Shown here piece after piece: positions 13,901-23,300 of a stretch of DNA of 64,000 bases. The stretch is taken from contig NW_024467101.1 of assembly GCF_017591425.1 (NCBI RefSeq), forward strand, positions 12,722,918 to 12,786,917, in the 5' to 3' direction. Source of the DNA: Ochotona curzoniae. Lineage: Eukaryota > Chordata > Mammalia > Lagomorpha > Ochotonidae. The position numbers and the translations under genes were made by a program. The notes under the pieces are model-generated. The model did not search any database and was not told the origin of the DNA. It saw only the letters and a program-made list of their open reading frames with translations. Each line of letters begins with the position of its first letter. The stretch's first letter is position 1.

Positions 13901-15226
13901 AGTCTGTACAAGCCACACTCACTCAGTTGACAAAACACCTCTTTGCAAACACTCCTCCAAGCCCCTGCTCTGTCTGCCGTCAGAGGAAACGGCTGCCACC
14001 ACCTGCACACACAGGCAGGCGGCGAGGTAACCACATGAGGTTCCAGTTATCACAGCTTTTGCTATTTAAAATCAGTCTCTGCTTCCAAGCGGCAACGTGA
14101 AGATCGGAGCAGAGCGCTGCATGATTTAATCCTGATTATTTGTTGGATTATTTGTTGTTATAATCAGGCTGCCCAAGAAGCTCTCTTCCTCCGCATTACT
14201 GCACTCAAAAGTTGATCAACGCGTGCAATACTCCATCCAGAGGACTGCCCATTGCTACAGCAGATCTGTTTTTGCAAAAGTGAGGATCATGTTTTCGGGC
14301 ACTCCAACGCCCCCCTATACCTCTACTGCCAGTGATTTTTCTGTTGCCATAATTAATGTATGGATTTGGAAATTCGATCCAAGTTTAGGAGACCATGAGG
14401 CCTCTGCGTGAAATTAGCCAAAGAAGGAGAAAGAAAAAAAAAAAAACACTTAAAATGAGATGATCCTAAAAATACTCACTGAGCTTTCCTAACCACTCCC
14501 AATTATCCACAGAGGAAAAATGAGGAAATCAAACGTTGGCCAAGTGTAGTCACAGCCCAAGGTCACCGACACACACACACACACAAATCTGGCTTTCACC
14601 GGAGGGGCCGTTCACGCACGGATCCCCAAAGTTTGGAGCGGGCAGCGCTGGTGGGCAGGAGTGCGTCCAGCCCGAGGAGTGGCAGTCGGGATGTCAGGGG
14701 CAGGGAAGGCAGCGAGCCCAGCCTCTCTGTCCCGCAGGTCTCACGCAGGGAAGTCGGGGGAGCCGCCCACGTCGGGGCGGGGGTCCGAGGAGAGGTGACA
14801 CCTGCAGCCTCCGGGGGCCGCCGCTCGCGTTCGGCTGCTGTCACGGGCCTGCCCGTGCACTGCCCAAGCCCCTTCCTGTTCTAGAAGCCGCCCTGGCCCT
14901 CCCGGCACGGAGGGGACGACGGGGAAGGAAAGGACGAGAGGGCGGCGGCCCCCTGCCCGCCTGGCTCTGACAGGCCCCAGACCGGTCGCCACCCTAAAGC
15001 TGTGCCACCTCCCCCTACCCCCAGCCTTGGTTTCCCCTTTTCCTTCACTGAGACCGAAGCCGCCGGTTGCGGGGCTCAGCTTGCGGGAACACGCCCGACA
15101 CGAGGGGGCGGCCCCGGGGTAGGGGGTCTCGGCCAGGAGAGCCGACAGGAGCGGGCCCGGCCAGGGCGACTCACCCGGCCCGCTGCAGTCAGCGCAGACC
15201 TCGCTGCTCCGGAGCCGCTTCGACAT
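1903..15226 (-). CDS. GIT2: GIT2 (ARF GTPase-activating protein GIT2), N-terminal part, seven coding exons
   Basis: GIT2 is a cytosolic ArfGAP scaffold that binds PIX and paxillin and works in GPCR endocytosis and focal-adhesion turnover (family knowledge). Coding exons on the minus strand are 15226-15175, 10593-10460, 9087-8975, 8301-8196, 6365-6279, 6135-6005 and 1997-1903. Their lengths (52, 134, 113, 106, 87, 131, 95) join without a frame break to 239 codons plus one base. The protein starts MSKRLRSSEVCADCSGP. An ArfGAP zinc finger CxxC-X16-CxxC uses C11, C14, C31 and C34, with the arginine finger at R39. Ankyrin repeats lie at about residues 132-230 (NTPLHVASKAG, NGKTPVDYARQGGHHELAERL). 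All donors are GT and acceptors AG. The Spa2-homology domains, coiled coil and paxillin-binding region of the roughly 750-residue family protein lie beyond the left edge; no exon 8 was seen in 1-1902. The start lies in a CpG island with 'gagccATGt' context. Confidence 0.96.
2214..2262. repeat. 21-bp tandem repeat, 2.3 copies
   Basis: The unit acaaagcacaaggattaata is repeated at 2214-2234 and 2235-2255 with one difference, then a partial copy. It also explains a repeated peptide pattern in a spurious open frame. Confidence 0.85.
2434..2476 (+). repeat. CSINE 5-prime fragment
   Basis: Only the tRNA-like head (gggcccagcacggtcgccta) is present. It is abutted by the head of a second, full-length CSINE. 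Confidence 0.8.
2477..2807 (+). repeat. CSINE, full length
   Basis: Runs from a diverged head through 'cagtcgaggacggcccaaag' to 'aataaataaatctt' and an A11 tail. Confidence 0.92.
2849..3520 (-). repeat. CSINE (reverse), split by a younger CSINE
   Basis: The outer element reads in reverse from 'ttttttttaagatttactta' and resumes at 3213 until 'aggctaccacacctgactcc'. It is interrupted at 2874-3193 by a plus-strand CSINE. Confidence 0.9.
2874..3193 (+). repeat. CSINE inserted inside an older CSINE
   Basis: The head gggcccagcacggtggcgca keeps good A-box (tggcgcagtgg) and B-box (ggttctattcc) promoter motifs. It is flanked by a 19-bp direct repeat at 2855-2873 and 3194-3212 (tttaagatttacttatttc). 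Confidence 0.95.
3551..3662 (-). repeat. CSINE 3-prime fragment (reverse)
   Basis: Starts 'aagatttatttatttttatt' and breaks off after 'ccccaagtggcaggccctcc'. Confidence 0.75.
3663..3970 (-). repeat. Older C-repeat SINE (reverse)
   Basis: A diverged older subfamily with 'ttatttgaaaagcagagtg', 'gtgggtggcaggaacc' and 'gatgcaggcatcccaagc'. Confidence 0.75.
4994..5870 (+). pseudogene. 5-prime-truncated mRNA retrocopy with poly(A) and target-site duplication
   Basis: The inserted block 5009-5855 looks like a 3-prime UTR: AT-rich, with AATAAA at 5821-5826 followed by 'tgttcaacactc' and an A16 tail. The perfect 15-bp direct repeat gaaatgtcttctaca flanks it at 4994-5008 and 5856-5870, the mark of LINE-1-mediated insertion. 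No coding part was found. I could not name the parent gene. Confidence 0.82.
5871..6004. other. GIT2 intron 6 flank
   Basis: Unique sequence between the retrocopy and exon 6; nothing further seen. Confidence 0.4.
6005..6135 (-). CDS. GIT2: GIT2 coding exon 6
   Basis: Residues 165-207 plus two bases of R208. It encodes the ankyrin consensus NTPLHVASKAGQ and the start of the next repeat (GADPGTQDSNGKTPVDYA). The donor is gtaaga. Confidence 0.94.
6279..6365 (-). CDS. GIT2: GIT2 coding exon 5
   Basis: Residues 136-164 (QLHSSVRTGNLETCLRLLSL to ANFLHP), the first ankyrin repeat. It is 87 bases long, so skipping it would keep the frame. Confidence 0.93.
6620..6770 (+). repeat. MIR-like SINE remnant
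   Basis: The stretch 'ctcaaagctgtgtgactttg' then 'gacagttctttaagcaa' resembles the MIR core and following segment, diverged. Confidence 0.5.
6770..7278. other. GIT2 intronic unique sequence
   Basis: No gene or clear repeat seen. There is a (CAAAA)n stretch near 7,178-7,200. Confidence 0.4.
7279..7608 (+). repeat. CSINE, full length
   Basis: Complete head-to-A-tail copy with a short flanking direct repeat (tcctgaatt) on both sides (about 7268 and 7609), so a fairly recent insertion. Confidence 0.93.
7609..8195. other. GIT2 intron 4 sequence
   Basis: Unique intronic sequence with an A/T-rich tract at 7,920-8,160. No exon or named repeat seen. Confidence 0.4.
8196..8301 (-). CDS. GIT2: GIT2 coding exon 4
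   Basis: Residues 100-135 (HPNKAEFIRAKYQMLAFVHR to TAKDLSK), the last ArfGAP helix and the linker to the ankyrin repeats. It starts with the final base of H100 after acceptor accag and ends at donor gtgggt. Confidence 0.94.
8975..9087 (-). CDS. GIT2: GIT2 coding exon 3
   Basis: Residues 63-99 (MVETLYNNGANSIWEHSLLD to PQDKV) plus two bases of H100. This is the C-terminal part of the ArfGAP domain. The donor is gtgagt. Confidence 0.94.
9224..9466 (-). repeat. Older C-repeat SINE (reverse)
   Basis: 'ttttaaagactgatttattt', 'ccacctgctggctcactg' and the terminal 'ttacaccacagcacctgcc' mark a diverged reverse copy. Confidence 0.75.
9467..10459. other. GIT2 intron 2 sequence
   Basis: About 1 kb of intron without a recognised repeat or exon. 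Confidence 0.4.
10460..10593 (-). CDS. GIT2: GIT2 coding exon 2 (ArfGAP core)
   Basis: Residues 18-62, from DPSWASVNRG to HTPWPPTLLQ. It carries the second zinc pair (C31, C34) and the arginine finger R39 within CDECCSVHRSLGRHIS. The acceptor is ttccag and the donor is gtaaaa. The intron to exon 1 is about 4.6 kb. Confidence 0.95.
11021..11094. repeat. 44-bp local tandem duplication
   Basis: The segment accaagcagagggctgcgag with its following tgacc recurs 44 bases later with one change (11021 and 11065). This also duplicates a peptide in spurious antisense frames. Confidence 0.8.
11595..11735 (+). repeat. MIR SINE
   Basis: 'ggtggttaagagggttggct' then 'ctgaaccccaactctgcaac' follow the MIR tRNA-like head and core. 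An ancient element in GIT2 intron 1. Confidence 0.75.
11946..12263 (+). repeat. CSINE, full length
   Basis: Diverged head followed by 'gggaccctgaacccgcgtag' and an 'aataaatcagg' end that is joined directly to the next CSINE. Confidence 0.88.
12264..12612 (+). repeat. CSINE, full length, tandem with the previous
   Basis: Head 'gggtcaggcacaatagccta', 'cagtcgaggacggcccaaag' and a long (AAAT)n tail. It inserted into the tail of the upstream copy. Confidence 0.92.
12671..12918 (-). repeat. CSINE (reverse), internally shortened
   Basis: Starts 'ttttttaagatttattta' and soon jumps to 'gatggccagagctgagccaa', so about 60 bases of the usual tail side are missing. Ends 'gctaccatgttaggcctg'. Confidence 0.85.
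12919..15174. other. GIT2 intron 1, 5-prime part
   Basis: About 2.2 kb with no exon seen. Holds a (CA)n tract near 14,570-14,585 and runs into the GIT2 CpG island from about 14,600. Confidence 0.5.
15175..15226 (-). CDS. GIT2: GIT2 coding exon 1
   Basis: This exon encodes residues 1-17 plus the first base of D18. It holds the first zinc-ligand pair, C11 and C14. The donor reads ccgg|gtgagt on the minus strand. The in-frame GTG 15 bases upstream is not an AUG, so the conserved MSKRL start was chosen. Confidence 0.95.
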
Positions 15227-15402
15227 GGCTCCCGCCTCCACCTGCCGGGAACTAGGGGCCCCGAGAGCGCCAAGACGGCGGCGGCAGCGCTTCCGCTCTA
15301 ACGGGTCCCCTCGGCGGCGCTGGCGGCGGCGCCTCTCCCCTCAGCGCCTCTCAGCCGCGGCGCACCGCGCGTGCGCGGGGTGGCTCCCTTGGGCGACTGG
15401 CA

Positions 15403-15418
15403 GGTCATATGACCGGAA
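15403..15418. promoter_or_regulatory. Perfect palindrome ggtcatatgacc fused to an ETS core
   Basis: A 12-bp perfect palindrome (15403-15414) overlaps the ETS-type core ccggaa (15413-15418). It sits between the NRF1-like and YY1-type motifs of the GIT2 promoter. A dimeric E-box/bZIP-like factor is conceivable; the bound factor is not known. Confidence 0.45.
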
Positions 15419-15433
15419 AGGGCACGCTCCCTA

Positions 15434-15444
15434 GCCGCCATCTT
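15434..15444 (-). promoter_or_regulatory. YY1-type site (AAGATGGCGGC on the minus strand)
   Basis: The plus strand reads gccgccatctt, an exact match to the extended YY1 motif in the transcript orientation of GIT2, about 210 bases upstream of the ATG. Such sites often sit at or just after the start in TATA-less promoters. Confidence 0.6.
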
Positions 15445-15478
15445 GCGTGAGGGCAGGTGCCTGGCACAGCATCCCAGA

Positions 15479-15482
<4 letters not shown>

Positions 15483-15517
<35 letters not shown>
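15483..15517. repeat. (TC)n microsatellite upstream of GIT2
   Basis: An uninterrupted run of about 17 CT dinucleotides lies roughly 40 bases upstream of the YY1-type site. On the GIT2 strand it reads as (GA)n and could bind GAGA-like factors. Confidence 0.85.
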
Positions 15518-15521
<4 letters not shown>

Positions 15522-16649
15522 TGGCTTTTAGACCTCAGCAGGCAAAAATTACAGTAGTTTCAGACTAATGAGCTAGGAAACACATTCCATAAAGTTGGGG
15601 TGCTGAAGAAAAAAAGAATTAGGTTTCATGAGGCTTCTGGGGGGAAAAAAGCCCGAAATAAGAAGATGTCTTGTTTGAGATCTTGGGTACATCTGTCCCT
15701 TGGGCTCAGTGTGTGATGTGGGGTTAACCAGGTCACCCCCCCATCCGTTCTGACGTGAGAGCTATCATGATCTGCTCTGAGTATGGTTTGACAACTTGCA
15801 AATCCTCTGGGCTCCCCAAAGTGAGGAGGAAGGGTTAGGCTAGAATTCTGGAACAGCTGGTGTGTGTGTGTGTGTGTGACATCTGGTGTACATTGACCTG
15901 GAGGAGTGCCAGCCCGTGGGGTCCTGCAGCAGACAGCTGGTATTCCAAGTGGACTCCAGCTGAGTCCAGGAAATCGCCATAGTGCCTGGTGTCAGAACCC
16001 CCAAGGATGAAACTCCTAGCTGCAGACCGTGGTCAACTCGAGCTGTTTCTGCGGTACTCAGCCAGAACCCCACAGGCAAGTGGCTCGTTCAACAATAACA
16101 CTCATCCGTTCCATAAACCAACGCCAAAGGTAGCTCTGAATCCTAACCCTCCCTGGAGTTCCGACAGAGCCCCGAGAAGTTCTCCACTGGAAGCGATCTG
16201 TCCCCCTACATCTCCTCCCGCGGTTTGGGGCGAGGGCGGGGGAAGGGGACATTTGGTCTAGTGTGGAAACGTCAGATTTGGTGGGGTGCTGCTGCTGGCA
16301 CTGAGGTGTAAGAGGACCACAGATACTCCCATCATCCCTACAGAACACCGGCCAACGTCCACACAAAGCATTTTCCTGGCGCAAAATGTGCCGAGGTGGA
16401 CAAACCCTAAACGAGAACCGTCCTCTTCTTCAGCAAATATTCGAAGCCCCTCCCTCCAGGGTTGTCAGTTAAAATTATGCCGTGTTGCCCGCTTCTAAAA
16501 TGGCTTCTGACGAACAGTGGGAAGGATCTGCCCGGGTCCAAAAAGGCTGAAAGGGAGTCAGTAGCCGGAATGGTTTGGTCTGGGTCCCAGTAGTCACCCC
16601 CTACTGCAGAGCCAATGGAAGAGGCCCAGTTGTGGACCGAACCATCTTC

Positions 16650-17330
16650 GGTCCCGGGAGGAGGGAGGGAAAAGAGGCCCGGGACGGATAGGCGGAGGTT
16701 TCTACGTCAAGATCGGCGGTTCAAGGAGAGAACCTGAGTTCTATTTTGTGGGGTCTACTATGATTTCCCGATGTGGGGTTGGAAGTGGATGGCCCTGAAC
16801 GGATCTCGATTAAGGTGCCTGGCCGCGTTCCCTCCCGCTGTGGCGTGCGGTGGTTCGTTCCGGGCACTTCCCTGTTTGGGGCAGCTCGGCCCGCAGAAGT
16901 CGGTTCGGGAGCTGTCAGCGCGGGCGGGAGCGCCGCGGGCCGCTGGGGTGGGCGCGTCCGGCCGCGACCCCGACCCGGCCCGCGATCCCGGACCTCCCGC
17001 ACACCCCGCACGCAGCCAGCTAGGCCGCACGGCCTCGTACAACGCATACCTCGCGCCCCCTCGTTTTTTTCTTGGCTGCTTCGCTAGCTGGCGGCTGGGC
17101 GGGCTGGGCGGACGGGCGCCGGAGACCCCGCCGGTGGGCGGCCGCGGCTTGTGAACAGGTGGGCGGCCAGGGCCTGGCTTCGGTCTCCTCGCCATGTCCT
17201 CGTCCAGAGACGCCAGCGACCACTTCCCCCTCCATCTCCTGGTCTGGAACAACGATTACCGGCAGCTGGAGAAGGAGCTGCGGGGCCAGGTGAGGAACGG
17301 GGCAGGGGGCTTGGGGTGGTCGTCTCGCTT
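16650..17330 (+). promoter_or_regulatory. ANKRD13A: ANKRD13A CpG-island promoter
   Basis: A CpG-dense block ends in coding exon 1, without a TATA box. It is separated from the GIT2 island by about 1.2 kb of lower GC. The antisense open frames across it are a by-product of high GC. Confidence 0.75.
17194..17289 (+). CDS. ANKRD13A: ANKRD13A coding exon 1
   Basis: Residues 1-32 ([20 protein letters not shown] to LEKELRGQ). Donor cag|gtgagg follows. The open frame continues to 17844 but is intronic beyond 17289. The next intron is about 10.5 kb. Confidence 0.95.
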
Positions 17331-20300
17331 TCCTGAGCCTCTGCTTTTTCCCTTCCCCGCCATCCTCCCAGGGGACGGTGCGGATGGCCTCAGCTTTGCG
17401 GTGCTCGAGTGCTTGCTGTTTGCCAGGCCCTGCGTCGAGGGGGCTTATTGGACCATCGTTCCTCCCAACCTTTGGAAGAGCGCTGCGGTGGGAGCTGGTG
17501 TTACCATTCTGCCTTACAGAGAGGGAAGGAAACTGAGGCTCCCGACCCCGCCTCCCTCTAATAAGATTAAATGGGAGGGGTGTGTGTGTGTGTGGGGGGG
17601 TGTTTATAACCCAGGCCAGTCAGCTAAAGCACCGTCTCCATCGTTATTAAAGCTCCATTGCCTCCCAAGGCGGAAAAACGACACAACTCCCCCCCCCCCC
17701 CACGCACACACCCTTACCCCATCCACTCACCCTCCTTCGGCGTTTGACGGGAAGGGCTGGGTTGGTTTTCAAGCCTGGGTTCTAACTCGAGCTTGTGACC
17801 TTGGGCCAGGAGTTTTCCTTCCGGGACCCACTTTGCATCTGTAGAATTGAGGATTTTAGTGTTGATGGGGGGCACATCGGAGGACTGGGGTGGGGGCAGG
17901 GAAGCTGGCGTTTTAACAAACTCCCCAGTGTGTGTGGGGAGTCGGCGCAGTCCGGGTTTGAGGGTTCACCCACGGTGGCGCTTGGGCTCCTTAAACCCCA
18001 TCTATTGTAAATTACAGCGATCCCATTGCTTTTTTTTTTTTTTTTTTTTTTTTTGTCTCTGAATCAGTGGTTCTTGGTCGAAGTTACCTTTCTTCTTCCC
18101 TATCCCCCTACGCCGGGAACATTTGGCCCATAGATGGGGACATTTTTGATTGAGGCAAGTGGTGAGTGGGTGCTACTGGCATGTGGTGGGTAAAGGCCGG
18201 AGATGCCACTCTGCATCTTGCAGTGCACAGGACAGCTCCCGCACAGAGTGATGTGGGCCCCCAGTCACCAAGCCGTTTTAGAAGGCGCATTGGTCTTCTC
18301 TGGCCTGGGCAGTGTCCCCCAGCTTGAGGCGTGCACTTCCCATCTGCCTTAGGTGTTCTGATTTGGCCATGTACTTGACAGGGAATCCCAGATAGAAGAA
18401 AAGGCAGTTCTTCATTAGACGGCAAGGCCGCTATTGAATATAAGTTAAAGTGATGAGGAGACATGCCTCAGCCACGATGATTCACCTGCTGATTTCATTC
18501 CCGGTCTGTCACTTGGCATGGCGTGGCTCCGAGGGAATTCTCTGCTCGCTCCCTGAGCAACCTCATCTCAGCTAAGGCGTCTTGTAGATGAGCCGTTCAG
18601 ATTTGTCAGCGTCTGTGGCATGGCTGCCCAGCTTGGCAAACGTTGAGTAGAAATACCGAGCAAGGCACCGGGCTGGAGCCTCCTCGTTAAGGCGCACTTG
18701 GGGACCAGCTTCCTGTTCACGCGAGACTTATGGGAGGACCAGAACCAAGTCCTGGCTTCTCAGACATAGTTGAATTGTCTCCTTCCTGCAGACTGTGATA
18801 GAAACCACTCACTGAGAGCTCTGTCTGCTTTTTACGTTGGAAAAAAAAAATGGGAAGGACGTTAGCGGGTTGAGAATGAAAATCTTGCAGCTAATGTTCC
18901 TGGAGAACTTTTAGGGGAGATGGAGGAATAACAGTCCTGTTTGCTGTCACTTGTTGTAGGTCCTGTTTTTGGTTCTCACTGCCACTCACTTCATAGTTTT
19001 ATGGGTTCCCTCCGGGGAAGAGTTGCGGTGCATTCATCTAGAACTTCTTGAGTCAGGAAGCTTTGGACTGGACCGAGAACTGCCAACTTGGCCGTGGAAG
19101 GGGTCGGTCTGATGGGGTATTTGCATAGGGCCCCATATTGCCCTGTGCCGAGGGTTTCCGATTTGCTTTAAGGCTCCCTTTCGCTACCTGGCAACTTTTT
19201 AGCAATTGTTGAATAAGACATACCTTGCATTTTCATTTCTGACTGGGCCCGGCGCATGATGTTATCCTTTTTAGGGGCAAGAGGGCGATCCCTGATGTCA
19301 CTGAAACCCATGGCAGGAACTATTTTGTTGCTTTCCTATTTCTCTGGCTTCTCAGTGGGTTGGGCAACAGGCACTCACCTCTGGGACCTGGAGGCAGCTT
19401 GTTTCATGGCGAGTGGCTCTTGCTGCTGAATCCTTGCCTTGTCTCTAAGGAACGGTGAATGTGGGCGCCCACGGATTACTCTTTGGCAGGGCTCTGCGCC
19501 CAGGTGTTCCCCGTGTGGTCTCATACCCACCCCCTGCAGTGGGTGCTGTCAGGAGTCCCATCTTAGAGATGGAGGAAACCAGAGTGGAGGGGGGCTTTGT
19601 GGCACACCCAGTCAGTGTTATCACTCCAGCCGCATCGCGCCTTTCAGTAAAAACGGCACCTCCATTTCCCGGATTGCAGAGATCAGGGGAGAGAATGGAT
19701 CCGAGGTGCAGGCATCCAGTGGAAGGGGCTGGGATGGCACACCAGGGGCTGCTGCTCTTAGCCTAGTAGCATTTATAAACCCAAGAATGGAGCTGCGTTT
19801 CCATCTGGCCCAATTTCCTGCAAGGAACAGCTATTTGGTGCATAATGAGCAAAACGTGCCTATCAGAGGGCACGCATTGTGGTGCGGTGGTTAAACCCTT
19901 GCTGGGATGCCCTCATCCCAGTCCACTGGGCATGGGATCGTGTTTGGCTTCCATTTACAATCCAGCTTCCTGTTAATCCTGGGAGATAGCAGATGATGGC
20001 CCAACCGCTTGAGTTCCTGTCACTCACGTGGGAGACCTGGTGGAGTTTCTGGCTCCTGCCTTCCACCAGGCTGCAGCCCTAGCAATCGCAGGTAGTAGCG
20101 GGTAACAACCAGCAGATGGAAATCAATTTCTCTCCATCTCTCTCTGCTGCTGTCGCTCTGACTCTCAAATACAGAAATCTTCAAATAATTATTCTTATCT
20201 CTCAGTTAAAAACAGCTGTTTCTCCTAAAGGCTTTAGTTAGCTGCTAAGTTTTTGCTGCTTGCACCTTGTCTGTGCGTCATGTGAGGGAGACTTGAAAAG

Positions 20301-23300
20301 TAGAAATTTCTTTTGTTGCAGGAACAGCAGCAGGAAGAGAGTCAAGTGTATCCTGAGGAAGAGATAAGCACAGGTTTATGTGTGTGTGTTGTGTAAGCCC
20401 CAGTGCCAATAGCCGGTGTAGCTTTGCCAACTCTGAGCTGCTTGCAGGCCTTCAGTATTTGCTCTTCAGAGGCACTTAATAAAGTGCCTCTTAATCCATC
20501 AGCACTTTCATGATCAAGAGGCGATTGTTGAAGTTGAAACTATTCATGTTCTGGTCATGTCCTTGAGCTAGAGAGGTGTCATTGAACCCCTTTGGCCTTG
20601 TTACTGACGTGGGGCTAAATAAATGATCGAAGATTTCTGGGGACCCATGCCAAGGTGACTCGGCTCACCTTAGTCAAGGGAAAAGACCTTGAGATTGGGC
20701 TTGGGCGGGGGAGAGGACAGCAGGTGCAGTCTGAGTCCTGAGCCACATCCCCCACTGGAAAGCCAGCAGGGAAAAGTACAGCATCCAGGCAGCAGCAAAG
20801 CCCGCAGCCTCAGAGAGAAGCATGCCGCCACCTGAGGCAGGCCCTGTGAGGCCACCGGGCGCACGTTCAGATGGGTGCTTTCTGACTGGAAGCCTGCAGT
20901 GAGCCAAGGACTGGGCACCCAAGATGCAGCGCCTACCTCCTACTTCCCGCGGATGCCTCCTTTGCTGCCGAGGGCACGGGCTCACCTTAGGTTTTTGACC
21001 TGAGGCTTTTGTTCCTGTCTGACTAAGGAAAGGGGGGCAATGATGCACAGAACCAGGGTAGCCTGAGCGAGAAGACGTATCTGAGAGTTTCTTCTAGAAG
21101 ATCCCCGAGTTGATGGGACTGCATCCTGGGTGCTGGATTCCCAGGCACAGAGCAGGTGGAAGTGCACCTGAACCAGTGGGGAAGCTGGGTGTGGGAAGTG
21201 GGTCTTCAGAATCTGCAAGCCTGGGGCAGTTACTGTCTCCGGAGGACCGCAGGCTGTTCTGAGCAAGAAAGCAGGGCCGACGTGAATGAGCAAATGGGAG
21301 GGTGCTCGGAAGTCCTTGGCTCCTCTAGGGACGCTAATTCAGTACAGCTCATGGCTGAAGAAGGGAAAAGAAAATCCTGAATGATCAGCCTTGAACGTGA
21401 ATTTCTGTTAACCTCCGAGAGCTCTCGTTCTTAAGCTAATATCAGCTGGTCAGAAGATCCCAGGCCACACTAGGTGCTGTGATACAATTGGAGCATATCT
21501 CTTTTAGGAAGAAAGTGACAGCTTCTATGAAACTACCCGGTGTGGGTGGATGGTAATAAGAACAAATTCTTAGTGCTTACTGAGGCGTCAAGCATTGTGC
21601 TAAGTTAAGGCCTTTACCCCTGTAAGAACTCAAAGGTAGGTGTTTTTTTTTTTTTTTTTAAATCCCATTTTGTAAATCAGCAAAGTGAAACTCAAGAGAA
21701 ATTAAGCAACTTATCAAACAGTATGTAGATGACATTTTCATTTTATGTATTATAATGCACATAAGGAAGTTTGCTAGGGGCTCACACTATTGTCTACAGA
21801 TGAAGCTCTTGGCTCCTGACTTAAGCTGGCCCAACCTTGGCCACTATAGCTATTTGAAGAGTGAACCAGCAGATGGAAGATCTCTCTCTCGCTCTCTCAA
21901 AACTTTTTTGTTTTAATCAGAAAGGCAAATTTACACACAGAAGGAAAGACAGAGAGAAAGATCTTCCATCTGCTGGTTCACTCCCCAAGTGACCACAATG
22001 GCCAGAGCTGAGCTGATCCAAAGCCGGGAGTCAGGAGCTTCTTCCGAGTCTCCAAGTGGCTGGCAAGGACCCAAGGACCCATCTTCTACTGGCCCAAAGC
22101 ACTGTGGCCTGGGAAAGCACTTCCACTCCCAGGCGCATTCACAGGTAGCTGGGTTAGAAGTGGAGAAGCTGCAACTCAAAGCAGTGCTCCCATATAGGAG
22201 GCCTGCGTAACAAGCAGTGGTTTATTAAATGCTGCATGCATTATCCCTATGAAAGTGGACTTTTATACTTTCTTCGAAGAGGACTGGTTTTTTTTCAGTC
22301 ATTGTAGTTTGTGCATTCATTTGGGTTTATGATCCATTTTGAGCCATTTTCAGTCTTTTGCATATGACTATTGGCCTGTCAAGAGGAATTTGTTGAAGCA
22401 GCTATTCTTTTCCAATGATTTATTCTGGGACCATTGTTGGAAATCAATTGACTATAAATCTGTGGGTTTATTTCTGGACTCTTACATCCCACTGGCCTGT
22501 GTGTCTGCCTCGCTGCCAGTGCCACGTTGCCTTGATTGCCATAGTTTCATTGAAAGTGGGAGATGTGGTCCCTAAAATTCACTCTTTCTGGGTGGCTGTG
22601 CTGGATTTGTATGGTTATGCTGGTTTCAATGCATTTTCATATGAGTTTTAGAATCAGCCTGTCAGTTTCTGAAAAACTCCAGCTGGAATTTTTAAAATAG
22701 GGATTGTATTTAGGGTATACTGCAGTTTGGAAAGTTCTGCCTTCCTATGGTTAGTAAGTTTTCTGAACTGTGACCTTGCAATGTTTTGCCATTTCTTTCA
22801 ATTGCCTTTCACTTCTTTCAACATTGCTTTATACTTTTCAGAGAAACCTTTGTATTTTCACTTGTAAAGTATTCCTAGATGTTTTACCCTTTTTGATCCC
22901 ATAAATGTATTTTTTTTTTTACAGATTTATTCATTTTTATTGGAAGGGCAAATCTACAGACAGAAGGACAGACAGAAAAACCTTCCATCTTCTGGTTCAC
23001 TTCCCAAATTGCCACAATGGCTGGAGTGAGCTGATCCAAAGCTAGGAGCCAGGAGCTTCTTCTGGGTCTCCCGTTTGGGGTAGGATCCCAAGGTTTTGGA
23101 CTGTCTGCTGCTTTGCCAGGCCACATGCAGGGAGCTGGATGGGAAATGCAACAGCCAGGACATGAACTGGCAGCCATGTGGGATCCCTTTGCTTGAAGGA
23201 GGAGGATTGCTTGAAGGAGGAGGATTAGCTAACTGAGCACACTTATGTCAGGCCACCATAAGTGTGTAATTTTTTTTAATGATTTATTTTATTTTTATTA

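Larger units (their letters stand above)
14600..15450 (-). promoter_or_regulatory. GIT2: GIT2 CpG-island promoter
   Basis: A GC-rich, CpG-dense block surrounds coding exon 1 with no TATA box in view. It includes a YY1-type site, an NRF1-like motif (gcgcgtgcgc at about 15,367-15,376) and an ETS core. The transcription start is probably between 15,280 and 15,450. Confidence 0.75.
15227..17193. other. GIT2-ANKRD13A divergent intergenic region
   Basis: About 2 kb separates the two start codons. It contains two CpG islands, a (TC)n tract at 15,483-15,517 and a (GT)n tract near 15,860-15,878. Otherwise it is unremarkable and free of SINEs. Confidence 0.7.

Noticed and set aside
15224..15241. In-frame upstream start (MEAGA) for GIT2
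   Set aside because: The codon at 15241 is GTG, not ATG. The conserved family start MSKRL at 15226 is preferred.
16758..17252. Minus-strand 164-codon frame over the ANKRD13A CpG island
   Set aside because: High GC depletes stop codons; the composition is Pro/Arg/Gly-rich, there is no homology, and it is antisense to a known first exon.
17194..17844. 216-codon open frame starting at the ANKRD13A start codon
   Set aside because: Only the first 32 codons are exon 1. The donor at 17290 and the in-phase exon 2 show that the rest is intron read-through.
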